Assembly (NCBI RefSeq): GCF_014646575.1
Contig: NZ_BMNN01000004.1
Location: 186,001-250,000, forward strand
Origin: Halopseudomonas pertucinogena
GTDB taxonomy: Bacteria > Pseudomonadota > Gammaproteobacteria > Pseudomonadales > Pseudomonadaceae
Direction: 5' to 3'
DNA: 64,000 nt
Positions within the stretch are counted from its first letter, which is position 1; every line of letters starts with the position of its first letter. Below, in pieces: positions 19,998 through 26,944 of this stretch. A program made the position numbers and the translations under genes. The notes below the pieces were generated by a model. It saw only the letters and a list, made by a program, of their open reading frames with translations. It was not told the DNA's origin and searched no databases.

Positions 19998-20816
19998 TCA
20001 GACAAAGGTGGCGTCGACCAGATCACGCAGGGCGTCGACCATTGAGGACTCGTCGGACAGCGGCGAGACAATGGCGGCGTAGCAGGCCTCACGCAGGGGG
20101 ATGCCGGAGGCCATGAGGGTGCCCGCCGCAATCAGCAGGCGGGTACTGGGCACCTCGGCCAGACCGCGGTCACGCAGCTGGCGGATACGTTCGGCCAGTG
20201 ATACCAGCCCGTTGGCAGCGGCCTGGTCCACGCCGCTTTCATGCTGGACGATGCGCGCTTCCAGCTCCGGCGGCGGAAAGTCCAGATCCATGGCGACAAA
20301 GCGCTGACGGGTGCTGGGTTTGAGATCCTTGAGCATGCGCTGGTAACCGGGGTTGTAGGAAATCACCAGCTGGAATCCGGGCGCGGCCTGCAGTACCTCT
20401 CCGGTCTTGTCGATCGGCAGGATCCGTCGATGGTCGGTCAGGGCGTGCAGCACCACCACGGTGTCCTGTCGGGCCTCGACCACTTCATCCAGGTAGCAGA
20501 TGGCGCCTTCGCGCACCGCCCGGGTGAGCGGACCGTCCTGCCATACGGTGCCGTCATGCTGGATGAGAAAGCGTCCGATGAGATCGCTGGCGGCCAGATC
20601 ATCGTGGCAGGGCACGGTGATCAGCGGGCGGCCCAGCTTCCAGGCCATGTGTTCGACAAAGCGCGTCTTGCCGCAGCCGGTCGGCCCCTTGAGCATGACC
20701 GCCAGACCGCGGGCGTGACACTGCTCGAACAGCGCCACCTCGTTGCCGGTGGGATGATACCAGGGCCCCTCGACAGCACCGGCAGCGAGTCCCGGTACCG
20801 GTTCATTCATGCCCAT
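19998..20816 (-). CDS. norQ: MoxR-type ATPase NorQ
   Basis: A 272-residue AAA+ ATPase that partners with NorD to activate NO reductase. Walker A is GPTGCGKT, Walker B is CYLDEVVEARQD, and sensor 1 is QLVISYNPGYQ. The N-terminal PWYHPTGNEVALFEQC is typical of NorQ/CbbQ. The start is uncertain: ATG at 20816 leaves a single-base gap after norB and ATG at 20810 is also possible; an in-frame extension into norB was rejected. Tight packing with norB implies coupled translation. Confidence 0.93.
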   Translation of the reverse strand: MGMNEPVPGLAAGAVEGPWYHPTGNEVALFEQCHARGLAVMLKGPTGCGKTRFVEHMAWKLGRPLITVPCHDDLAASDLIGRFLIQHDGTVWQDGPLTRAVREGAICYLDEVVEARQDTVVVLHALTDHRRILPIDKTGEVLQAAPGFQLVISYNPGYQRMLKDLKPSTRQRFVAMDLDFPPPELEARIVQHESGVDQAAANGLVSLAERIRQLRDRGLAEVPSTRLLIAAGTLMASGIPLREACYAAIVSPLSDESSMVDALRDLVDATFV

Positions 20817-20817
20817 C

Positions 20818-22188
20818 TCACACCACGCGGCCGACGGCAATGTCATTGTCAGCGACGCCCGGTTCGGTGACATCCAGCCGCGGCCGGTAACGGAAGAAGT
20901 CGTAGATGAACAGTCCGACGCCGGTGGAGAACAGGCTGGCGCAGACGATCAGCATGACGAAGTGGATCTGGATCTTCAGCTGGGCATCGAGATAGCCCAT
21001 GCCCATGATCCGCTCGAGATAGACCTGACCGATACCGGCGGTAGCGAAGGAGATGGTCATCCCGAACATGCCGGCCAGCTGCAGCCAGAATGCCCAGTAG
21101 CCGATGCTGGTGCCCTTCTCCGGGCGCCCGTGGGTGAGGGACGGCATGGCATAGGTGATCATGGCCAGGCAGATCATCGCATAGGCCCCATAGAAGGCTG
21201 CATGGCCGTGCATGGCCGTGATCAGCGTGCCGTGGGTCCACTTGTTGATACTCGGCCAGGTATGGGCCAGACCCAGCAAGCCGGCGCCGAACAGCGTGAA
21301 GATGGTGCTGCCCAGGGTCCAGTGCAGCGCCAGCACGTTGGGGTGGGACATGCCCGAGCGGCGCATGGCGCCGTAGGCGTACATGGCCATGCCGACGATG
21401 GCCAGCGGCTCCAGCGCGCTGAAGAACCCGCCGATCGGCAGCCAGTAATAGGGGACGCCGACCCAGTAGTAATGGTGGGCGGTACCGAGAATGCCGGCCA
21501 GGAATACCAGCCCGACGATCACGTAGAGCCACTTCTCCAGTACCTCGCGGTCGGCGCCGGACAGGCGGATCAGCAGGTAGGCAAGGAAGGCCCCCATGAT
21601 CATCATCCATACCCCTTCCACCCACAGGTGGATGGTCCACCAGCGATAGAAGATCGAAACGGTATAGTTCTCGTAATGCAGCAGTGCCGGTACGAACAGC
21701 ACGGCGGTGCTGACGATCCCCAGTACCAGTACCCCTTCGGTGGTGGTGAAGCGTCCCGACCTCTTGATGGTCATGCCGATGTTGTAGATGAAGATCGCGA
21801 AGCACACGACCATGATCAGCTTGTGCGGCAGGGGCTGTTCCAGCAACTTGTTGCCAGTGCCATAGCGGAACAGATAACCGATGACCGCCGCCACGCCCAT
21901 GCCGGTCCACAGCACCAGCTGGATATAGGCGAGCCTGGTGCTGTGCAGTTCGGTGCGCGATTCATCCGGCACCAGCCAGTAGGTGGCGCCCATGAATCCG
22001 GTGATCACCCAGACGATCAGCAGGTTGGTGTGGATCGTCTTGGTCACGTCAAAGGGCAGTATGTACAGCAGCGGGTCGGGGCCGAGGTACTTGGTGGCAG
22101 ACAACAGACCGAACACCAGTTGCAGGCCGAACAGCACCATGGCTACAGCGAAGTACCAGTAGGCGACTGACTGTGACTTGTAGCGCAT
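20818..22188 (-). CDS. norB: Nitric oxide reductase large subunit NorB
   Basis: A 456-residue integral membrane subunit with about 12 helices that reduces NO to N2O at a heme b3/non-heme iron site. Visible family features are KTIHTNLLIVW (heme ligand), IHLWVEGVWMMIMGAFLAYLL (His and Glu of the Fe-B site), GTAHHYYWVGVPYYW (two Fe-B histidines), and MHGHAAFYGAY (heme b and b3 His ligands). It is a cNOR because norC precedes it and there is no N-terminal quinol-oxidase extension. CGGAGAA supports the ATG. The gap from norC is 58 bases. Confidence 0.97.
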   Translation of the reverse strand: MRYKSQSVAYWYFAVAMVLFGLQLVFGLLSATKYLGPDPLLYILPFDVTKTIHTNLLIVWVITGFMGATYWLVPDESRTELHSTRLAYIQLVLWTGMGVAAVIGYLFRYGTGNKLLEQPLPHKLIMVVCFAIFIYNIGMTIKRSGRFTTTEGVLVLGIVSTAVLFVPALLHYENYTVSIFYRWWTIHLWVEGVWMMIMGAFLAYLLIRLSGADREVLEKWLYVIVGLVFLAGILGTAHHYYWVGVPYYWLPIGGFFSALEPLAIVGMAMYAYGAMRRSGMSHPNVLALHWTLGSTIFTLFGAGLLGLAHTWPSINKWTHGTLITAMHGHAAFYGAYAMICLAMITYAMPSLTHGRPEKGTSIGYWAFWLQLAGMFGMTISFATAGIGQVYLERIMGMGYLDAQLKIQIHFVMLIVCASLFSTGVGLFIYDFFRYRPRLDVTEPGVADNDIAVGRVV

Positions 22189-22246
22189 TGTTATTCTCCG
22201 TCATTTCCATATTGCCGCGCCGGGTCTGGCGCGGCCGTCGCGGGCG

Positions 22247-23107
22247 TCACTTGAGCGTGGCCAGGAAGGCGACCAGCTGCTCGATCTCGTCCTCGCTCAG
22301 GCTTTCACCATAGGTGTTCGGCATGAACGAGGTCCCGTTGGCCGAATACATCCCACCGATGTTGATGTGGGCGCTGGGCTCGATAATCGACTCGCGGATG
22401 TAGCCTTCCACATCGGTCGCCTGGCCGGTGTAATCGGAGGAGCCCACCAGCAGCTCGGCGCGGGTGGCGACACCCGCCAGGCTCGGACCGGCGCCATCGG
22501 CGCCCGGAGCCAGGGAGTGGCACGCCACGCAGCCCGGCACGGCGGTGCGGAATACGTTCTCTCCGAGCGCGCGGATATCATCATCCGGGCCGACCGGGCG
22601 TACACCTACGGAAGTGGAGCCGGTCTGCAGTGCTGCAGCATCGCCGGCACCACCGGATCCGGCCACGGCGGTAAAGCCGCCCGTCACCAGGATCGGCCTG
22701 GGTGGCCAGCCCTGATTGTCAACATTGGCGACCCAGTCGAGGAATCTGATCAGGTTGGTGATCTCCTCATCGCTGAGGTTCTGCTGGGGCATCAGCCGCC
22801 GATGCTTCTGCTCGTCATAGAAAGCGGCGGGATCACGCATGTACGCCTGCAGGTAGGCTTCGCCGCGGTGCTGGGTGATCTTGGTCAGGTCCGGGGCATA
22901 ATAGGCGCCCTCGCCAAAGAGGGTATGGCAGTTGATGCAGTTGTACTTGTGCCACACGTCCTTGCCGTGGGTCACCTCGGGGGTGATGTTCTCGGCATTG
23001 GTCAGGTCGGGAAACTGGCGGTGACTGTCGAGGGTCAGCCCGAGGAATACCACTGCCGCGGCAATGGTCGCGCCCCAGGCGAAGATTCTGGCTTGGCGGT
23101 TGTTCAT
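22247..23107 (-). CDS. norC: Nitric oxide reductase cytochrome c subunit NorC with extra C-terminal heme c domain
   Basis: Residues 1-135 are a normal NorC: one membrane anchor (about 8-25), KYNCINCHT with heme c on Cys57/Cys60/His61, FGEGAYYAPDLT, and Met in RRLMPQQNLSD. The family normally ends near residue 145 after a WPP motif (here GWPPRP). This protein instead continues through a Gly/Ala-rich linker into a second cytochrome c domain with CVACHS (Cys193/Cys196/His197) and a likely Met262 ligand in SFMPNTYG, totalling 286 residues. The extra domain could accept electrons directly from a soluble donor and relay them to the NorC heme. The reading frame is continuous through both domains. 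Confidence 0.93.
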   Translation of the reverse strand: MNNRQARIFAWGATIAAAVVFLGLTLDSHRQFPDLTNAENITPEVTHGKDVWHKYNCINCHTLFGEGAYYAPDLTKITQHRGEAYLQAYMRDPAAFYDEQKHRRLMPQQNLSDEEITNLIRFLDWVANVDNQGWPPRPILVTGGFTAVAGSGGAGDAAALQTGSTSVGVRPVGPDDDIRALGENVFRTAVPGCVACHSLAPGADGAGPSLAGVATRAELLVGSSDYTGQATDVEGYIRESIIEPSAHINIGGMYSANGTSFMPNTYGESLSEDEIEQLVAFLATLK

Positions 23108-23120
23108 GATGGCGGCCCCG

Positions 23121-23246
23121 TCAGACGTTGATGCCGGTCCAGTGCAGGCCGGTCATGATGAAGGCATACAGGGCGGAAATCAGCATCAGGGCCAGTACAG
23201 CGAAGCTCAGGATGCGCACGGGTTTGTACAGGTCTTTGAGTTGCAT
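23121..23246 (-). CDS. Small single-helix membrane protein at the head of the nor operon
   Basis: A 41-residue protein beginning MQLKDLYKPVRILS, then a hydrophobic segment (about residues 13-33, AVLALMLISALYAFIMTG) and a short LHWTGINV tail. AAGGAG six bases before the ATG is one of the best ribosome sites in this region, and norC starts 13 bases after its stop. The size and position suggest a small accessory or assembly subunit for the NorBC complex. I do not recognise the family. Confidence 0.65.
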   Translation of the reverse strand: MQLKDLYKPVRILSFAVLALMLISALYAFIMTGLHWTGINV

Positions 23247-23362
23247 ACCGTACTCCTTGGCGTAAGGTGCAGCTTTTTTTGATTATTGGTCTACAGGATA
23301 GACGCTAATCGCATTTCCGCAGGAATCGGCAGGAGCAGGGCGCTTGATGGATGCCCGGATGG

Positions 23363-23641
23363 TCAGTCGCGGTAGAACACCTGCACCAGATGCCAGCCGA
23401 ACTGGGTTTTCACCGGGCCGTGAATCACCTTCAGCGGCTTTCGGAAAATGATCTGGTCGATGGCGCGTACCATCTGTCCTGGACGCACCTCGCCGAGGTC
23501 GCCGCCGCGCTTTTTCGAGGGGCAGGTGGAGTGCCTGCGCGCCAGCACATCGAATGCCTCGCCGGCGGCAAGGCGCTTCTTCAGCGCCAGGGCTTCGGCC
23601 TCGGTACCGACCAGAATGTGACGGGCCATGGCAATCGGCAT
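23363..23641 (-). CDS. ppiC: Parvulin-type peptidyl-prolyl isomerase
   Basis: A 92-residue single-domain parvulin, matching cytosolic PpiC in length. Conserved segments are ARHILVGTEAEALALKKRL, FDVLARRHSTCPSKKRGGDLG, split by a loop, then GPVKTQFGWHLVQV. It catalyses cis-trans isomerisation of prolyl bonds. The AAGGAG site upstream fits ATG at 23641, although an internal Met four codons later is closer to some homologues. It follows the DUF2071 gene by 14 bases and probably belongs to the regulator-DUF2071-ppiC run. Confidence 0.92.
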   Translation of the reverse strand: MPIAMARHILVGTEAEALALKKRLAAGEAFDVLARRHSTCPSKKRGGDLGEVRPGQMVRAIDQIIFRKPLKVIHGPVKTQFGWHLVQVFYRD

Positions 23642-23655
23642 TGGCTGGCTGCTCC

Positions 23656-24510
23656 TTATTCCAGGCGGGTGGGTGGGAGGTAGACGGTGAAGTCGTTGAT
23701 CGGCTGCACCAGTACGCTGTACGGCTGTTGCTGCTCGGCCTGGCTGACCAGCCCAAGCCGGTCGAACACCGCGAAGCGGGCGTTGATCAGTTGCGCCGGC
23801 TGCACCCGCAGTCGGTCATGCCAGACACGATAGGCGCCCAGCTGGCGGTCGCGCAAACGATGGTAGAAGCCCACCAGCGGGTGCGTCAGATAGAACAGCG
23901 CGGTCTCCTCATCGGCGAAACCGGGGTAGGCCTCGGTGTGGCCGGTGTGCTGACGCAACTGCAGCTGGGCGTGGCCCCACGCCGAAGCGGTATGCATGTG
24001 GTAGCGCTGGTAGCGCTGCCCACTGCCGTCCAGCTGGCAATCGAAGCGGGTACGGGCGGCATGCCAGGGCTGTTGCCAGACGTACCGCGGCACCGGCAGG
24101 GTCCAGGAGTCCAGGGTGGTGCCGAAAAACCACACCGCCCTTTCACCGGTGTGCTGGTCGATGATGTAGGCACGGTAGTCCACCTGGGCCATTTCCAGTC
24201 GGGGCGAGGAATGGGCCGCCAGGCGGAAATTGACGTTGAGAAAGGGTACCGCCGATACCAGCGCCTGCTCCCGTCCCCCGATGAGAATGGTGTCGAGCCG
24301 GAAGCGCGGCGGGATCATCCCGGTCAGCCTGGCCGGATCGATGGCATAGGTGATGATCGCGAAGTGCTTGAGCTGGCATTGAACGTTGATGCCCGAGACC
24401 GGCGGCCGGGGTACGGCCAGTTCGGCAAAGCGCAACCGCTGGGCGGGGTGCCGGGAGAAGGGGCTGGCGTCGTGCTCGGTGGGCGCGGGGCCGCGGCTGA
24501 CGTCTTGCAT
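23656..24510 (-). CDS. DUF2071 (YqjF-like, acetoacetate-decarboxylase-fold) protein
   Basis: A 284-residue soluble protein. The segment LKHFAIITYAIDPARLTGMIP, with PPRFRLDTI and VSAVPFLNVNFR, and later RAYIIDQHTGERAVWFFGTTLDS are typical of the DUF2071/YqjF family, related in fold to acetoacetate decarboxylase. The enzymatic role is unknown. ATG at 24510 lies 5 bases after the stop of the HexR-like regulator gene, so the two are surely cotranscribed. A longer upstream frame overlaps the regulator and was rejected. Confidence 0.75.
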   Translation of the reverse strand: MQDVSRGPAPTEHDASPFSRHPAQRLRFAELAVPRPPVSGINVQCQLKHFAIITYAIDPARLTGMIPPRFRLDTILIGGREQALVSAVPFLNVNFRLAAHSSPRLEMAQVDYRAYIIDQHTGERAVWFFGTTLDSWTLPVPRYVWQQPWHAARTRFDCQLDGSGQRYQRYHMHTASAWGHAQLQLRQHTGHTEAYPGFADEETALFYLTHPLVGFYHRLRDRQLGAYRVWHDRLRVQPAQLINARFAVFDRLGLVSQAEQQQPYSVLVQPINDFTVYLPPTRLE

Positions 24511-24515
24511 GGGGT

Positions 24516-25388
24516 TCAGTCCTGAGGTTCGTTGCTGCGTGTGACCTTGTTGGACAAGCGCAACCCGCGCAAGCTCCGCTTGACGTTCTTCAGGTGGTGG
24601 ACCAGCTCCGGTCCGCGACGCATGGCCATGCCCATGGCCAGTACGTCGATCACCACCAGATGGGCGATGCGGGACGACAGGGGGGTATAGATATCGGTGT
24701 CCTCCGTCACATCGATGGGAATGTGTATCTGGCCCAGGTCGGCCAGCGGTGTATTGCTCGGGCACAGGGCGATCAACGTGGCCCCTGCTTCCACCACCAG
24801 CGTGGAGGTATGAAGCAGGTCCTTGGTGCGGCCGGTCTGGGAGATTGCCACGGCGACATCATAGGGTCCGAGGGTCACCGCAGACATCGCCTGCATGTGC
24901 GGATCAGAGTAGGCGGCCGTGGACACCTGCAGCCGGAAGAACTTGTGCTGGGCATCGCTGGCCACCGCACCGGAGGCACCGAAGCCGTAGAATTCCACCC
25001 GCCGGGCCTCGGCCATCGCCAGAATGGCCTGCTCCATCGCATCGGCATCCAGACTCTCGCGCACATCCATCAGCGTCGCCAGGGTAGTATCGAAGATCTT
25101 CTGCGACAGCTCTTCGATATTGTCGTCCTCGCTGATCGAGAACTGGCCGAAGCTGGCGCCGGCGGCCAGACTCTGCGCCAGCTTGAGTTTCAGATCCTGG
25201 AAGCCGCTGCAGCCGATGGCACGGCAGAAGCGCACGATGGTCGGCTCGCTGACGCCCACCTCCCGCGCCAGGTCGGCCATGGAGGAGTGCATCACCTGGG
25301 CGGCGTTGGCGAGAACGTGGTCGGCAACCTTCAGCTCCGACTTGCGGAGGGACTGGCGATTGCCTGCAATATGTTGGAGCAAGTTCAC
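24516..25388 (-). CDS. hexR: RpiR/HexR-type transcriptional regulator
   Basis: A 290-residue RpiR-family regulator with an N-terminal helix-turn-helix (about 1-77, MADLAREVGVSEPTIVRFCR) and a C-terminal SIS sugar-phosphate-binding domain (about 125-255, FYGFGASGAVASDAQHKFFR and AISQTGRTKDL). HexR represses central sugar genes and is released by KDPG. The start is GTG; no in-frame ATG is available. It is divergent from zwf with a near-perfect HexR palindrome between them. Pseudomonas can carry two such regulator-zwf pairs. This one lacks pgl and eda next to zwf, so it may be the paralogue and not the canonical HexR. Confidence 0.8.
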   Translation of the reverse strand: MNLLQHIAGNRQSLRKSELKVADHVLANAAQVMHSSMADLAREVGVSEPTIVRFCRAIGCSGFQDLKLKLAQSLAAGASFGQFSISEDDNIEELSQKIFDTTLATLMDVRESLDADAMEQAILAMAEARRVEFYGFGASGAVASDAQHKFFRLQVSTAAYSDPHMQAMSAVTLGPYDVAVAISQTGRTKDLLHTSTLVVEAGATLIALCPSNTPLADLGQIHIPIDVTEDTDIYTPLSSRIAHLVVIDVLAMGMAMRRGPELVHHLKNVKRSLRGLRLSNKVTRSNEPQD

Positions 25389-25429
25389 GGCGGCTTCATG
25401 ATAGTCTGCGGATCGGGGGTGCTGATGGG

Positions 25430-25446
25430 TTGTAGTTATACTACAA
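25430..25446. promoter_or_regulatory. HexR-type operator between the regulator gene and zwf
   Basis: TTGTAGTTATACTACAA is a 17-bp palindrome with perfect 6-bp arms (TTGTAG/CTACAA). It fits the known HexR consensus of TGTA-type arms around an AT centre. TATACT inside it (25437-25442) is a good -10 element for zwf, so repressor binding would block RNA polymerase directly. It is the only such palindrome I noticed in the window. Confidence 0.75.
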
Positions 25447-25480
25447 AAACCACCCCACCGCCTTGATGGGAGGATTTCAA

Positions 25481-26944
25481 GTGCCTGCGCGCCATGGCAA
25501 TGCCTGTGACATTGTGGTTTTCGGCGGGACCGGAGATCTTGCCATGCGCAAGCTCCTGCCCGCGTTATACTACCTGCACCGTGACCGTCATCTGCATCCG
25601 CAGACGCGCATTCTGGGGCTGGCGCGCAGCCGCCATGGGCTGGAGGAGTACCGCAAACTGGTACGCCGGCATCTGAGCCAGCATGTAGCCCGCGGTGACC
25701 TGACCGAGGCCGGATGGGAAAGCTTTGCCGCTCGGCTGGATTACCTAACGCTGGATCTGTCTCAGCGGCTGGAGTTCAATCGGCTGGCCCGTCACCTCGG
25801 TGATCACCCCGAACGTGTCCGGGTCTTCTATCTCGCCACCCTGCCGGACCTTTTCGCCCCGGCTGCGCTGCACCTGCAATCGGCCGGGCTGGTGAACGCC
25901 GAAGCCCGTATCGTGCTGGAGAAGCCGCTGGGCAACAGTCTGGAGACCGCCCGGAGAATCAACGAGCAGATCGGCAGCGTATTCGATGAATCGCGGGTCT
26001 TTCGCATTGACCACTTTCTCGGCAAGGAGGCGGTGCAGAACCTGCTCGCGCTGCGTTTCGGCAACGCCCTGTTCGAGCCCTTGTGGCGCAACGGGCATAT
26101 CGATCATGTACAGATCAGCGTGCTGGAAACTGTCGGAGTAGAGGGGCGCGGCGCCTATTATGATGAGGCCGGCGCAATGCGCGACATGGTGCAGAATCAC
26201 CTGCTGCAGCTGCTGTGCCTGGTGGCCATGGAAGCACCGGTGCACTTCGAGCCGGAGTCCGTGCGCAACGAGAAGCTGAAGATCCTCGAAGCACTGCGCC
26301 CGATCACCGGTATGGATGTGCAGGACCAGACGGTCCGCGGCCAGTACTCAAAGGGCAAGCGCGCCGGCGAGACGCTGCCGGCCTACTACTTTGAAAAAAG
26401 TGTCGACCATGACAGCAGCACCGAAACCTATGTGGCGCTGCGTGCCGAGATCGACAACTGGCGCTGGGCGGGTGTGCCATTCTATCTGCGCACAGGCAAA
26501 TCGCTGGCGCAGCGCAAATCCGAAATCGTCATCCAGTTCAAGACGGTGCCGCACCGGCTGTTTCCGGGTACCACCCCGGAGGGCAACCGCCTGGTGATCC
26601 GCCTGCAGCCGGACGAGAGCATCAGCCTGGCGCTGATGGCCAAATCGCCGGGGCGCGGCATGACCCTGCAGGAGGTGGAGCTGGATCTGCATTTTGACGA
26701 GGCGTTCAAGCGTCGCCGCTGGGATGCCTATGAGCGGCTGTTGCTCGATGTGATCGAGGGGGATGCCACCCTGTTCATGCGTCGGGACGAGATCGAGGCC
26801 GCCTGGCGCTGGATGGACCCGATCATCGGCGGCTGGCACGAAGTCTATCGTTCACCCAGGCGTTATGCAGCGGGCAGCTGGGGACCGGAGGCGGCCGACA
26901 GCCTGCTCGAGCGCTACGGTCATATCTGGCTGGATGAGCGCTGA
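25481..26944 (+). CDS. zwf: Glucose-6-phosphate 1-dehydrogenase
   Basis: This 487-residue enzyme oxidises glucose 6-phosphate to 6-phosphogluconolactone with NADP+ or NAD+. The N-terminal VVFGGTGDLAMRKLLPALY is the dinucleotide motif, IVLEKPLGNSLETAR and FRIDHFLGKEAVQNLLALRF form the active site with the catalytic His, and YYDEAGAMRDMVQNHLLQL is a further signature. GTG at 25481 was chosen because GGGAGG lies 7 bases upstream; ATG at 25466 has no such site. The usual partners pgl and eda do not follow. Its last 25 bases overlap the convergent GGDEF-EAL gene. Confidence 0.95.
   Translation: MPARHGNACDIVVFGGTGDLAMRKLLPALYYLHRDRHLHPQTRILGLARSRHGLEEYRKLVRRHLSQHVARGDLTEAGWESFAARLDYLTLDLSQRLEFNRLARHLGDHPERVRVFYLATLPDLFAPAALHLQSAGLVNAEARIVLEKPLGNSLETARRINEQIGSVFDESRVFRIDHFLGKEAVQNLLALRFGNALFEPLWRNGHIDHVQISVLETVGVEGRGAYYDEAGAMRDMVQNHLLQLLCLVAMEAPVHFEPESVRNEKLKILEALRPITGMDVQDQTVRGQYSKGKRAGETLPAYYFEKSVDHDSSTETYVALRAEIDNWRWAGVPFYLRTGKSLAQRKSEIVIQFKTVPHRLFPGTTPEGNRLVIRLQPDESISLALMAKSPGRGMTLQEVELDLHFDEAFKRRRWDAYERLLLDVIEGDATLFMRRDEIEAAWRWMDPIIGGWHEVYRSPRRYAAGSWGPEAADSLLERYGHIWLDER

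Noticed and set aside
23247-23300. ANR/DNR (FNR-type) site upstream of the nor operon
   Set aside because: Only one half-site, TTGAT, is present near 23279; the second half does not match, so it was not listed as a feature.
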